The position numbers and the translations under genes were made by a program. The notes below the pieces were generated by a model. The model searched no databases. It saw nothing but the letters and a program-made list of their open reading frames with translations, and was not told the DNA's origin. A DNA stretch of 64,000 bases from Bradyrhizobium canariense. GTDB taxonomy: Bacteria; Pseudomonadota; Alphaproteobacteria; Rhizobiales; Xanthobacteraceae. The stretch's first letter is position 1. Each line of letters starts with the position of its first letter. Shown one piece after another: positions 49,841 to 60,800 of the stretch. The stretch covers positions 124,001-188,000 of the forward strand of contig NZ_VSST01000042.1 of NCBI RefSeq assembly GCF_019402665.1, in the 5' to 3' direction.

Positions 49841-51076
49841 TCAGTACGCCATGGCGCGGCTCTCCGCGGCGCGGTCGGAAAGGTCCGCGTAGATGTAGAG
49901 CGGACGCGCCGTTCCCTCGATCGCTTCGCGGGAAATCACGACTTCTTCCACACCTTCGAGGCCCGGCAGGTCGAACATGGTCTCGAGCAGGATCGCCTCG
50001 AGGATCGAACGCAGTCCACGCGCACCGGTCTTGCGCTCGATCGCCCGGCGGGCAACCGCGCCAAGCGCCTCGTCGGCGAAGGTCAGCTCGATGTTCTCCA
50101 TCTCGAACAGGCGCTGGTACTGCTTCACCAGCGCGTTCTTCGGCTCGACCAGGATCTTCTTGAGCGAAGCCTCGTCCAGATCCTCCAGCGTCGCCACGAC
50201 GGGCAGACGGCCGACGAATTCCGGGATCAGGCCGTACTTCAGCAGATCCTCAGGCTCGACGTGACGGAAGATCTCGCCGGTGCGGCGGTCTTCCGGCGCG
50301 AGCACCTGAGCCGCGAAACCGATCGAGGTCGACCGTCCGCGTGCCGAGATGATCTTTTCGAGGCCCGAGAACGCACCACCGCAGATGAACAGGATGTTGG
50401 TGGTGTCCACCTGCAGGAATTCCTGCTGCGGATGCTTGCGGCCGCCCTGCGGCGGGACCGAAGCCACCGTGCCTTCCATGATCTTGAGCAGTGCCTGCTG
50501 CACGCCCTCACCCGACACGTCGCGCGTGATCGAGGGATTGTCGGACTTGCGGCTGATCTTGTCGATTTCGTCGATATAGACGATGCCGCGCTGGGCACGC
50601 TCGACGTTATAGTCGGCGGCCTGGAGCAGCTTCAGGATGATGTTCTCGACGTCCTCGCCGACATAGCCGGCTTCGGTCAGCGTCGTCGCATCCGCCATCG
50701 TGAACGGCACGTCCAGGATGCGGGCGAGCGTCTGCGCGAGCAGCGTCTTGCCCGAGCCGGTCGGACCGATCAGCAGGATGTTCGACTTCGCAAGCTCGAC
50801 GTCGTTGTGCTTGGTCTGGTGGTTGAGGCGCTTGTAGTGATTGTGCACCGCGACCGAGAGGACCTTCTTCGCATGGTTCTGTCCGATTACGTAATCGTCC
50901 AGCACCTTGCAGATTTCCTTCGGCGTCGGAATGCCGTCGCGCGACTTCACCAGCGAGGATTTGTTCTCCTCCCGAATGATGTCCACGCAAAGCTCGACGC
51001 ATTCATCGCGAATGAAGACGGTCGGCCGCGCGAGCAGCTCGCCGAGTGTATCGTTGGAGAGTGACTGAACTGTCAT
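49841..51076 (-). CDS. clpX: ClpX-like AAA+ unfoldase lacking the zinc-binding domain
   Basis: The 411-residue protein has a full ClpX AAA+ core: Walker A GPTGSGKT (104-111), Walker B IVYIDEIDK near 170, pore loop GYVGED near 137, and TSIGFAAQV, the IGF-type loop that docks on ClpP. The normal N-terminal zinc-binding domain is missing: the first CxxC pair is absent and the second reads RDEC (23-26). That domain mediates dimerisation and adaptor binding. Near-identity of the core to rhizobial ClpX suggests a paralogue of a housekeeping copy located elsewhere. No clpP, tig or lon is adjacent. Confidence 0.92.
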   Translation of the reverse strand: MTVQSLSNDTLGELLARPTVFIRDECVELCVDIIREENKSSLVKSRDGIPTPKEICKVLDDYVIGQNHAKKVLSVAVHNHYKRLNHQTKHNDVELAKSNILLIGPTGSGKTLLAQTLARILDVPFTMADATTLTEAGYVGEDVENIILKLLQAADYNVERAQRGIVYIDEIDKISRKSDNPSITRDVSGEGVQQALLKIMEGTVASVPPQGGRKHPQQEFLQVDTTNILFICGGAFSGLEKIISARGRSTSIGFAAQVLAPEDRRTGEIFRHVEPEDLLKYGLIPEFVGRLPVVATLEDLDEASLKKILVEPKNALVKQYQRLFEMENIELTFADEALGAVARRAIERKTGARGLRSILEAILLETMFDLPGLEGVEEVVISREAIEGTARPLYIYADLSDRAAESRAMAY

Positions 51077-51159
51077 CGCGGCCTCAAACCACATCCAGGG
51101 GGTTATGAGCGGGAAGCTGATCATTTGCGGACCTTGTGCATTGTCACAGACAGCGAGGA

Positions 51160-51468
51160 TCATCTGCCGCATTTCGTTGCCAAAAGGTGTTTGAACGCGT
51201 TAATCACGGAATCGATCGCAGTTACGATCCGCGCGCCTTCAGCGTCGTCAGCAGTGGCTTGCCGCAGCATCAGGGACTCATAGGATGAGGCGACGTAAGT
51301 GCGACAAGTCTTGTCACTGTCGGTCGCATTATCGGGCTTGCTGGGTAGAGTCGCCGAGACTGCGCGAGCGGCATAAATTCTCTCGTTTAACGTAGACGCC
51401 GCGGCAGGCCCGGGAATTGTAGATGCATTGATCATAGCAGAAGCGATGAGAACAGTGATTTTCCTCAT
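51160..51468 (-). CDS. Small exported protein, unknown function
   Basis: The 102-residue protein starts MRKITVLIASAMINASTIPG and AAAS, a plausible Sec signal peptide. The mature part contains CRTYVASSYESLMLRQATAD and ends HLLATKCGR, with two cysteines that may pair. I know no family. It lies 83 bases upstream of the ClpX-like gene on the same strand, so cotranscription is possible. Confidence 0.55.
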   Translation of the reverse strand: MRKITVLIASAMINASTIPGPAAASTLNERIYAARAVSATLPSKPDNATDSDKTCRTYVASSYESLMLRQATADDAEGARIVTAIDSVINAFKHLLATKCGR

Positions 51469-51749
51469 GAGCGTACTCCAGAACGCGAGTTGTCGCGAGG
51501 AGGCTTACATTTCTGCCGTCCATCTTCTATTGCACGTAGGCTGTCCAAGGTACGGCTGTAGTTGTCGTCACATAAACGTTGGCTTAGAAACGGCGAGTGA
51601 CGGTTGCTGGCTGAGGTGCCGCCGCCGTTGCCCGACGACTCGCGAACAGCGCGAGGATTGTGGTCAGCCAAACGCCGATCGCGAATCCCCACGAGCAATC
51701 CCGCTACACTGAACGGCTGCTCTGTTATTATCGCGACCACAGTAATGCC

Positions 51750-52190
51750 TCACCTGAATGTCGCGGTACTTCGCCAGTTTCGCTCATTTTCGTGTGTCGA
51801 TATAGCGACTGGGGCGACGAAACAGTAGCCTCGTCCAGGGATGTTGAGGATGAAGCGGTTCGTATCCTGACCGTCACGCAGCGCGCGACGCAGCGCTGAC
51901 ATGTGAACCGTGAGGTTGGCTGGCTCAACGAAAACATTCGGCCAAACGCGAGCCATCAAATCCTGCTTGCTCACCAACTCTCCGTGGCGTTCAAGCAAGG
52001 CAATCAGGATTTCCAGAGCGCGACTTCCGAGACGCACGGGCTTGTCGCCCTCCAGCAAAAGGAATTGAGTTCGAAGCAGGCGAAACGGTCCGAACGAAAT
52101 TTCGGTTGGCGTTGCGCTCGCTGGTTCGGTTCGTCTCTCAAAGAGTGGAAGAAATTGCTCCAGACGTCCGAAAGCTGTAGTCGATTGCAT
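51750..52190 (-). CDS. OmpR/CadC-type winged-helix DNA-binding protein
   Basis: The 146-residue protein has one trans_reg_C winged helix (residues 30-128): ISFGPFRLLRTQFLLLEGDK, LGSRALEILIALLERHGELV, and TVHMSALRRALRDGQDTNRF with GRGYCFVAPV. Relatives usually carry a long ATPase/TPR region behind this domain; here the protein ends soon after, so it is a stand-alone DNA-binding module or a truncated gene. No membrane helix or receiver domain is present. Confidence 0.82.
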   Translation of the reverse strand: MQSTTAFGRLEQFLPLFERRTEPASATPTEISFGPFRLLRTQFLLLEGDKPVRLGSRALEILIALLERHGELVSKQDLMARVWPNVFVEPANLTVHMSALRRALRDGQDTNRFILNIPGRGYCFVAPVAISTHENERNWRSTATFR

Positions 52191-52811
52191 ATTGACCTCG
52201 CTTGCTTTGACAGGGCTAATCCCCGGAAAATGCTAGCGAGGCCTAATCTGACGATCTGGAATGCCGGGAGCTATTCCACGCAGGTGGCGCGCAATCACGG
52301 ATTTGGTTGTATTGCGTAAACCTAGATTTACAAGCCAGGAGACGGCGTCAATCGGGCGGCAGATTGTAAGTGCTATAGCGGGATCGAGTCAGGTTGGTGC
52401 CGTAGACTAGATCAATTCGCGATGGCAGCGTTTGGTGCAAATCACAGGAGTCACCCAACAGAAACCCTTCAGCCTACCGCGCATCCGCGCGGCACTTCAT
52501 GATGAACCAGTTGGTATAATTGGCTATGTCCGGATTCAGTAATGCTAGCCTCCCTCCGTACATTCGCGCCATACCGATGTACGACAAAGTCGGGTCCCTC
52601 TGTCGTATCGATCATTCGATCGGTGTTGACACAGCAGTCCATCTCTTCGCTTCCTCCGGACTCAGTGAAGAGATCAAAGCGGAACCGGACGCGCCAGTGG
52701 CAGATGCAAGAAGCGACCGCCGGCCTTTTCTCCTGGTTTGCTTTTGGAGATTGCTCGACTGCTTAGCCCATCCGGCCGCGTGAAATAGCACATCGCGCAA
52801 AAACGCGCACC
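52191..52811. other. Gene-free stretch
   Basis: About 620 bases of mixed composition. A plus-strand frame at 52520-52783 (MSGFSNASLPPYIRAIPMYD and on) has no ribosome binding site or family resemblance. I can name no regulatory element with confidence. Confidence 0.4.
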
Positions 52812-53447
52812 TTAGGAGCGTTGCGGCGTGTCGGGCACCAGATTGAGCTTGTCAGCCATCCGGCCGAGTTCTGGAAGCGAACCGGCCTGCATCTTTCGCA
52901 TCGCCCTGCTGCGATGCACCTTGACCGTGGCTTCGGCAATGCCGATCTCGTGGGCGATCTGTTTGCTCAGTCGGCCGCGCGCCACCTGAATTACGATCTC
53001 GCGCTCCCGAGGGCTTAGGGAGGCGAAACGCTGCCTAAGGGAAACCATGTCCTTGTCATTCTCCCGCCGTGCACGATCACGGGCCAAGCCAAGTTGGATC
53101 GCATCGAGAAGATCCTGATCGCGGAACGGCTTGGTCAGGAACTCAATCGCACCCCGCTTCATTGCCTGCACCGACATCGGTATGTCACCGTGGCCGGTCA
53201 CGAAGATGATCGGGATTCCCCTGTTGGCCGCAGCTAGCTCGCGCTGGAAATCGAGGCCGCTCTGGTCGGGCAATCTGATATCGAGCACCAGACAGGTGGC
53301 GCAATCCGGCGGATCGGATTTCAGGAAGTCGGAAATGGAGGCAAATAGCAGAACATTGATGCCGAGCGATCGCAGCAGGCGCCCGACCGATGCGCGGAGA
53401 TCCGGATCGTCGTCGATGACCAACACGGTGGAGGTTCCGTCAGACAT
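52812..53447 (-). CDS. FixJ-type response regulator
   Basis: The 211-residue protein has a receiver domain with VLVIDDDPDLRASVG, phosphoacceptor VLDIRLPD (Asp56), FVTGHGDIPMSVQAMKRGA and FLTKPF. A LuxR-type helix-turn-helix follows near residues 144-190 (LSPREREIVIQVARGRLSKQ). This is the FixJ/NarL layout common in rhizobia. Alternative upstream starts (around 53510) cannot be excluded. Its kinase is not certain; candidates are the sensor kinases in this block. Confidence 0.85.
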   Translation of the reverse strand: MSDGTSTVLVIDDDPDLRASVGRLLRSLGINVLLFASISDFLKSDPPDCATCLVLDIRLPDQSGLDFQRELAAANRGIPIIFVTGHGDIPMSVQAMKRGAIEFLTKPFRDQDLLDAIQLGLARDRARRENDKDMVSLRQRFASLSPREREIVIQVARGRLSKQIAHEIGIAEATVKVHRSRAMRKMQAGSLPELGRMADKLNLVPDTPQRS

Positions 53448-53712
53448 CGCAGCCACTCGGAAGAGATCGCGAAGGTTAGCCAGCATTTTGGTTTGCACGT
53501 CCGGCAGACCGTGCATTTCTAATCCCAATCCTGGAACCTGAACAGCCCCTTTCTTGCTGAAGAATGCGGGCAGGGTACACCAAAGCTTACGCGCGCTGAC
53601 ACAGCTCGCACTCTTCCGACGCTCGGGGCCACTTTCGGCTGAAGTTCGATCGCTGGTCGGTCTAAAATCTGGTGATGAAAGCTGCCCATCAGCTCGCGTA
53701 TGCTGCTCGTAT

Positions 53713-53904
53713 TCAGCGCTGGCCGCGGATGGAACCATGCTTTACATCGTCGGGCGACGCCTTCTCGGCTCGCCGCTCGTAGTCGTCGGCAAGAGCCTTA
53801 AGCTGAGCCGCAATCGTTCGGTCCGCGATGGTTTTGGTGGCGCAAAGCAAAGTCCGCGCGGTCTTCAAATATTCGTTGCCTCGTTGCGAGATCTGAAGAG
53901 TCAT
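53713..53904 (-). CDS. Small hypothetical protein
   Basis: The 63-residue protein starts MTLQISQRGNEYLKTARTLL and contains TIAAQLKALADDYERRAEKA, a predicted helical pair. Comparable short proteins without assigned function are frequent in Bradyrhizobium. The frame extends upstream to 53964, but ATG 53904 fits best. Confidence 0.55.
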   Translation of the reverse strand: MTLQISQRGNEYLKTARTLLCATKTIADRTIAAQLKALADDYERRAEKASPDDVKHGSIRGQR

Positions 53905-54423
53905 GAGGCCCTCGTGCGATTTTCGGGGGACTGGTCGAAAGCGACTTGGAACCAGCCCATCCAATTGTGGTCACTTTGGCGGCGCGCCTTAAAGCAATCG
54001 ACGCACTTCCTGGAGCAAAGCTGCGTTCGTCACGAATAATGCCGGACGAGACCAAACTTGCCGTGACAGACTGCGCATCGCGGGGCCTTATCAGACCCAT
54101 GACGTTCGAAGCTGTAAGGCATTGCTTCCTCCTTTTGGGCTGTGCGCATTTTCGACGCAACAACACTAAGAGGATCGTCATCGACGACTCAATTGGGCAC
54201 AGGTTGAGATCAGGCATCCTAAGGGCACGGGACGATAATACGAAAGCTTAGGGCGCGTGGACGACTCCAGGAGTTTGCCAGCAGCGATCCCGGGAATACT
54301 TTCGTCCGGCGGGAGCCTCGATCACAGCCACGCCCGATTGGCTTCAAAAATACCGTCCAGATAAGCCAAAGTTTACGGGGCACAGGCTGCACGCTGGTGG
54401 CATTCTCTCAGGTATCAACGGCC
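53905..54423. other. Gene-free stretch between two receiver-protein genes
   Basis: About 520 bases. Frames here (for example 53946-54251) have no resemblance to proteins. The segment just before 54424 should contain the promoter of the receiver gene; no element is clear. Confidence 0.35.
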
Positions 54424-54825
54424 ATGGGCGGTATGATGAAAAAGGTCCTGATTTCGGTCGTTGAAGATGATCGGTTCCTTCGTGAGTCCATGGGCAGGCT
54501 CATGAGGTCGATGGGCTATACCGTCGACATTTTCGCGTCTGCGGCCGATTTTCTCGCCTCCCCGCGACTTGCCGAAACAGCCTGCCTGATCGCCGACATC
54601 CATATGCCTGCTATGACCGGCCTCGAACTCTACCGCCGACTCATCGATACGGACAACGCGATACCGACGATCCTCGTGACGGCCTTTCCCAATGATGCTG
54701 ACCGGGCGCGCGCCCTGAATGATGGGGTCTTGTGTTACCTGCCTAAGCCGGTGGATGAGGACCATCTCACACAATGTGTTTGCGTGGCTCTCAGCTCGGC
54801 GGGCTCGCCTGAACAGGAGTCGTGA
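54424..54825 (+). CDS. Receiver-only response regulator (FixJ N-terminal type)
   Basis: The roughly 133-residue protein has a single receiver domain: ISVVEDDRFLRESMGRLMRS, phosphoacceptor CLIADIHMPAMTGLEL (Asp58), ILVTAFPNDADRARAL, and YLPKPVDEDHL. No DNA-binding domain follows, so it may shuttle phosphate or bind a partner. Starts at 54424, 54433 or 54436 are possible. The gene is convergent with the giant kinase gene, and their 3' ends overlap by 35 bases, which suggests a functional link. Confidence 0.85.
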   Translation: MGGMMKKVLISVVEDDRFLRESMGRLMRSMGYTVDIFASAADFLASPRLAETACLIADIHMPAMTGLELYRRLIDTDNAIPTILVTAFPNDADRARALNDGVLCYLPKPVDEDHLTQCVCVALSSAGSPEQES

Positions 54826-57800
54826 ACTCCCGTTCCGCTCCCGGCAAGGTGAACTGGAATACGACGCCGCGGGGTTCGTTCGTCTCCACCCATAGCCTGC
54901 CGCCATGAGCGTGGATGATAGACCGGCAGATCGACAGCCCCATGCCCGTTCCACTGGGCTTCGTAGTGTAGAAGGCTTCAAAGATCTGGTCGAGACGCTC
55001 CGGATCAATGCCCGGCCCGGAATCGCGCACGGCCACGACGAGGCCTGCTTGATCCTCCTGTGTGCTGATCAACAGCTCTCTCGCCCCCTCCTCCACCGAA
55101 TCCATTGCTTCAGCGGCATTCAGAATCAGATTCAGCAAGACCTGTTGCAGCTGAACGCGATCTCCCAGAACCGAAAGTACTCTCTCTCCAAGCCGGGTCT
55201 GGACCGCAACGCCATGCCTGAGGGTCACGCTTCGAGCCAATGCGATTACTTCGTTGATAGCCACGTTAAGATCAAAACGCTCTTTCCGCGGCGGCTCCTT
55301 CTTGATTTGCTCTCGGATGCGATCGATGATTTCTCCGGCCCGATCGGCATCTCCGACGAGACAGGAAAGCGCTTCGCTCACCTCAGCCACGTCCGGCGGC
55401 TGCATGTTCAGAAAATTCTGGGCCGCCCGGGCGTTGTTACGTGCGCTGGCGATCGGTTGCGCGATTTCGTGCGACAGTGAGGCTGCTAACTCTCCCATCG
55501 TGCTTACGCGGTTCATGTGGGCGAGATTCGCCTCGCTCTCCCGCAATGATTCCTCAGCTTGTTTGCGCTTTGTCACATCTACAGCGGTACCGACAAACTG
55601 GATGAGCTCGCCGTCTTCGTTGAGAACCGGATGGCCCGAGGCACTGATGTGCCTAACTGTTCCGTCTTGCAGAAGAACCCTGTACTCGGCGTAGCTGTCA
55701 ATTTTTGTGCGAAGCGACTCCTCAAATTTCTCCTTGACCCACTCGCGATCCTCGGGGTGGATTTGCAGTCGAAAATTTTCTCGAGAAGGTAGGCTCGACT
55801 GTGGATCCAATCCGTAAATGTGGAACATTTCCTCGGAACAATACAGCACCTGTTCCGTGCGGGGATCCCAAGCCCAACTGCCTGTATGCGTCAGCTTCTG
55901 CGCTTCAGCCAAATAGTCCTTACTTCGCATCAGAGCTTCCTCGGTGCGCTTGCGTTCGATGAACTGACCGATCTGGCTGCCGATGGTGGCCACCATGTCG
56001 AGCAGCTCCTGATCGGGTTGCCTGATCTCGCGGCTGAAAAACTCAATCACGCCCAAGAGTTCGCTCCCGAGCAGGATAGGAAAGCCGATGGCCGCGTGTA
56101 GTCCTTCGCGTTCGGCGATGGGTCCGCGCGGCAAGTTCTTATCAAGAGCGACATCGGGAATGTATGCGGGCTTAAGGCTTGACCACACCCGGCCCGGTAG
56201 TCCCACCCGTCTATCGAAGGTGAACTGCCAATCGGCTCTTTCAAATTCCGGGATTTCTATCGACGCTTTATGCCAAAGCTCGACACAGCGCAGCGCCTCG
56301 GCCTTCCGGTCCACTCGCCAGAGCGCGCCTACGTCCCATCCCAGACACTCGCCCATAGCCCGCAATATTCTCGGAGTGACCTCCTCGATCGTGGCCGCTT
56401 CCGCCAAGACCTGCGCGACGGTGTGCTGCACGCGGAGGCGTTCCTCTGCGCGCTTGCGCTCGGTCAAATCGAGCACGAATGCAAGGCCCTCGTCGCCTCC
56501 TTCTTTGAACAGAGCGGCGCCAACAAGCACAGGAACGCGACTGCCGTCTTTCCGAAAATACTCCTTCTCGAAGGGCTGAACTATCCCGGTTGAGTTCAGC
56601 TCTGCTTGAGTCAATATGTCGCGCTCGCGCCATTCGGGCGGGGACAGCTCGGTCCGGCGCACGCGGCCCGAAACCAGGTCCTCACGGTCATATCCTACGA
56701 TACGTAGAAACGCATCATTGGCTTCAATAATCCGACCTTGGCGATCGGCGATGAAGATCCCGATGATGTTGGCGTCGACCAAACGCTGAATCTTCCCTTC
56801 GCGATCTGCGACGTCGCGATAAAGCCGCGAATTTTCGAGCGAGATCGCCGCCTGCGAGGCGAGCACCTTCAACAAAGCGACGCGATCGGGCGTAAAGACT
56901 CTGGGTGTCAGATTGTTCTCCAGGTAGAGAATGCCCGTAAGCCTTCCCTGGTTGATTAACGGAAAACAGAGAATAGAACGGAGATGATTCTCAACGATGT
57001 AGGGATCGGCAGAAAATGGATTTTGAGATGACGCATCGTCGAGAACAACGCTTTCCCGGGTGCGCAGGACATAGTGCAGCACCGACTGCGGCAGCACTGT
57101 CGCAGCCACGCCCTCGTCGCGCAGATGCACGGCCACTAAATCGCCATCGGTCGTGCCTTCGGCGGCGATCCGCTGCTCAGCTCCGTGTGAAAGGATCAAC
57201 AAGCCTCGTTCGGCTCCCGCCTGTTCGAGAGCTGTGCGCATAAGCATTTCGAGCAGCTTCTCCAGCACGATCTCGCCCGATATGGCTTGCGAGACCTTGA
57301 TCACCGTTGCGAGATCGAGTTTCTCGATCGACGCTGCGATCGTGCTTGTCGAAGCAGGTGCGGGCTCCTCCGTTCTGAGGCACGGATACATCGCTTCGAG
57401 TTGGCCCACCTTGCCGTCCGCGCCCCAGCGCAGGTAGCAGTCGCGGGCGTTTCGCAGATACAGCTGCGCGATTTGCTGGAAGCCGCGCGCGGTGTAAAAG
57501 CGCGCCGCCAACTCATTGGCGAGCGCCTCGTTGTGGACAAAGCCGTTTGCCTGCGCCGAAAGGATGGCTTGTTCGTAAAGGTTCATGGCATCGAACGCGC
57601 GGCCATCAATCCGGGCAATCTCCGCGCCAACCAACGCAGCGCGGTTCTCGAAGTTTTCCGCACAGTGTTCCGCCCATGCTTCGAGTTGCTTGTGGTGGGC
57701 CACAAGAGCCTCAAAATGTTGCTGCCTCTCCTCCGGAGGGGCGCGATGGCATGACGCCGCACGAGCAAGCGCATCGTAGAAACTAAACTCCGCCGTTTCG

Positions 57801-60800
57801 AACATTGACGGTGATGTCCACAGCAGCCGTTGCGCTCTCCCTGAAGCCTCGAGGGCGCCCGCGTTATCACCGGCGAAGAAGCGCGCCTGCAGCTTGCGGA
57901 TCCAGTACCAGCCCTCGGCCAGCGCCAAAGCCGGGTTATTTGCTAAATCGTGTTCGAAGAGATGCTCATCGAAGCCCTGTTCGTCAAATGAGCCGAATGT
58001 CGGCGTCAAGCCGCGGAGAGTCCGAATCAATCCGAGTTGAGTTCGGACGCGGTCAATGACGAGACGGAACCGCATCTTCAGCGCAAACGTGAGACCACGC
58101 TCGGCGTCGCGTTGCACTTCACCGAGAGGATCGCCCGCCGCGAGAAGGTTTGTGTTCAGGTGGGCGTAGCAGGACGCCTCTTGAGGGAGATCACCGCTTT
58201 GATTTGCGGTTTCGAACGCGCGCTGCACCAGATCGCGGCCATCCCGGATATGTCTCGTCCAAGGAATCACCAAGCTCCCAAAGTTGAGAAAAATCCTGGT
58301 CTGAAAGCGCTTCAGCCCTCGCTTTTCGACCAAATCATACCCGAGCTGCCCGAATCGAGATCCGGCCTGGTAGTCGCCGAAGCGCGGCCCAGCGATAAAG
58401 CCAAGCACTGAATAGGCCAAGCTCGATGCGTCACAGTTGCCACTCTCGAGGCTAAGGTTGACTGCCCGGCAGGTGACAAGGGAAAGCAGGTTCGCATCCG
58501 TGTACAAGGCAGGCAGCGCGAACTTGATCAGAACATCGAGGGTCGCGAGGGATACCGGGTCGCTCATCAAGGGTAGCTCGACGAGCGCCTCGATCGGGCG
58601 ATCTCCTATTGTTGACCAGATGCGCTGGTATTCGCGGCGCGCTTCTTCCGCTGTCGGATGCGGCGACCACTCAATGCCGAAATTCCGCAGGAAATCGATA
58701 CCGACCGCGACCGCGCGGGAGCTCTGATCGAGGGTCACGTATAGATCGACGCGCAGACACGCGACCGTCGCTCGCTCGGCCATATCTGTGGCGTGGGCCG
58801 AAAGCGCTTCCAAGCGCTGCTCCGCTTCCGCCAGAGCACCGGTCAGAAACTCGCATTCGGCCCGATTCAGTTCCAGCGCGAAGCGAAGCTCGCGCCGGCG
58901 CGCCCAGCAATCCTCGGCCAACAGCGCGGCGCCGGCGGTGAGATAGTTCAGCGCCGAGACGTATGCAGTTGAGGCTTTGGCGCGCTGGCCCGCGAGCAGA
59001 TTGAGCGCGGCGAGCTGCTCGCGCTCCTGCATCGAGGTCATTAAGCTCGCCCCACGATTGAGCTGATTGACGATATCGAAGATCGCTTTCTCCGATTCCT
59101 CGGGAGGTGTATGCGCTGCGAGCAGTCTCCCTATTCGAAGATGTGTCTCGCCGCGCAGTTCCTCCCGGATCAGCCCATAGGCGGCCTCCTGAACGCGATC
59201 ATGGACGAACCGGTAATGGCCTGCCACACGCTCGACCAACTCCTGATGGCGGGCCGGCCACAGAGCCGTGTCGAGCTGCCCCTCCGAAATCCCGAGGACC
59301 ATCGAAAGTGCTGTGCTCTCGGCAACGTTTCCGAGACAAGCCAGCTGCTGTAGTGCATTCTGCGCCTCGCTCGGCAGGCGGGTGAGTTTCCCGATCACAA
59401 GATCGACGACGTTGTCGGTGTACCTCTTGGCTTGAATGCGCTCGATATCCCAGGACCAGCGCGCGCCGTCATGATCGAATGTGAGTAATCCTTCCTCGAC
59501 GAGCGATGACAGGAACTGAATGGCGAAAAACGGATTGCCGCCGGTCTTCATGTGCACCAGCTTCGCAAGCGGCGCAGCGCGCTCTAACTTGCAGTGAAGA
59601 GCGTCCGCAACTAACTGCCCAAGGTGCTCTCGGGCGAGCGGCGACAGCTTGATCTGCGAGACCTTTCCGCCCGCGGCATTGATGGCTTCGAGCTTTCTCA
59701 TTAGCGGATGCGCCGCAGCGACTTCGTTGTCGCGATAGGCGCCGATCAGCATGAGGTGCTCCAGATCTGGCCGCAACAAGTCCTCCAGCAGATCGAGCGT
59801 CGCCGCGTCGAGCCACTGCAGGTCGTCGAGGAAGAGAGCTAGTGGCTGGTCCGGCCGCGCAAATGCGCCAATGAAGCGCCGAAATATGACTTGAAAACGG
59901 CTTTGTGCCTGCTGTGGCGGTAACTCAGGAACCGGTGGCTGGTCTCCGATAATTAGCTTGAGTTCGGGTATGAGGTCGGTCACGAGCCGCCCGTTCGATC
60001 CCAGCGCCTCTGAAAACGCGTGGCGCCAGCTTGCCAACTCGGTTTCGCTCTTGCTGAGGAGAGGCCGGACGAGACTTTGAAAAGCCTGCACCAGTGTCGC
60101 GTAAGGGATATCGCGCTTGTACTGGTCGAACTTGCCAGACGCGAACAGGCCGCGCGACGGCACCAGCACCTTGTGCAGTTCGTCGACGACTGAGGACTTG
60201 CCGATGCCGGAATATCCTGAAACCAGCACCAACTCTGGCACACCGGTCTTGATGATGCGATCGAAGCAGGAAAGCAACGTCGCGATCTCACGATCTCGTC
60301 CGTACAGCTTTTCGGGGATCAGCAGCTGGTTCGGCGTGTCCTGCAGGCCGAGCGGGAACTCATCGATGCGGCGGCGCGCTTCCCATTCCGCCAGGCAGCG
60401 TCGCAGATCGCGCTCGACACCGCCGGCGGTCTGGTAACGATCCTCAGGTGTCTTGGCGAGCAGTTTCATGATGATCGCAGAGACTGGTGCGGAGATACTC
60501 TCTAACCGCTTCCCCGGCGGCACCGGCTTTCTGGCAATATGGCAGTGCACCCACTCCATCGGATCGGCCGCCATAAAGGGCAGAACGCCCGTGAGCATCT
60601 GGTACAGCGTGACTCCGAGGGCGTAGAGATCGCTGCGGGCGTCGATCGAGCGGTTCATCCGCCCGGTTTGTTCGGGGGCCATGTAGGCGAGCGTACCGGC
60701 GATGGTCTCTGGCGGCTCGGGTGCCTGCCTCTCGCGGGACAGGCGCGACGCAATGCCAAACCCGGTGAGACGCACGTGTCCATCCGCGCAGTCCACCACG

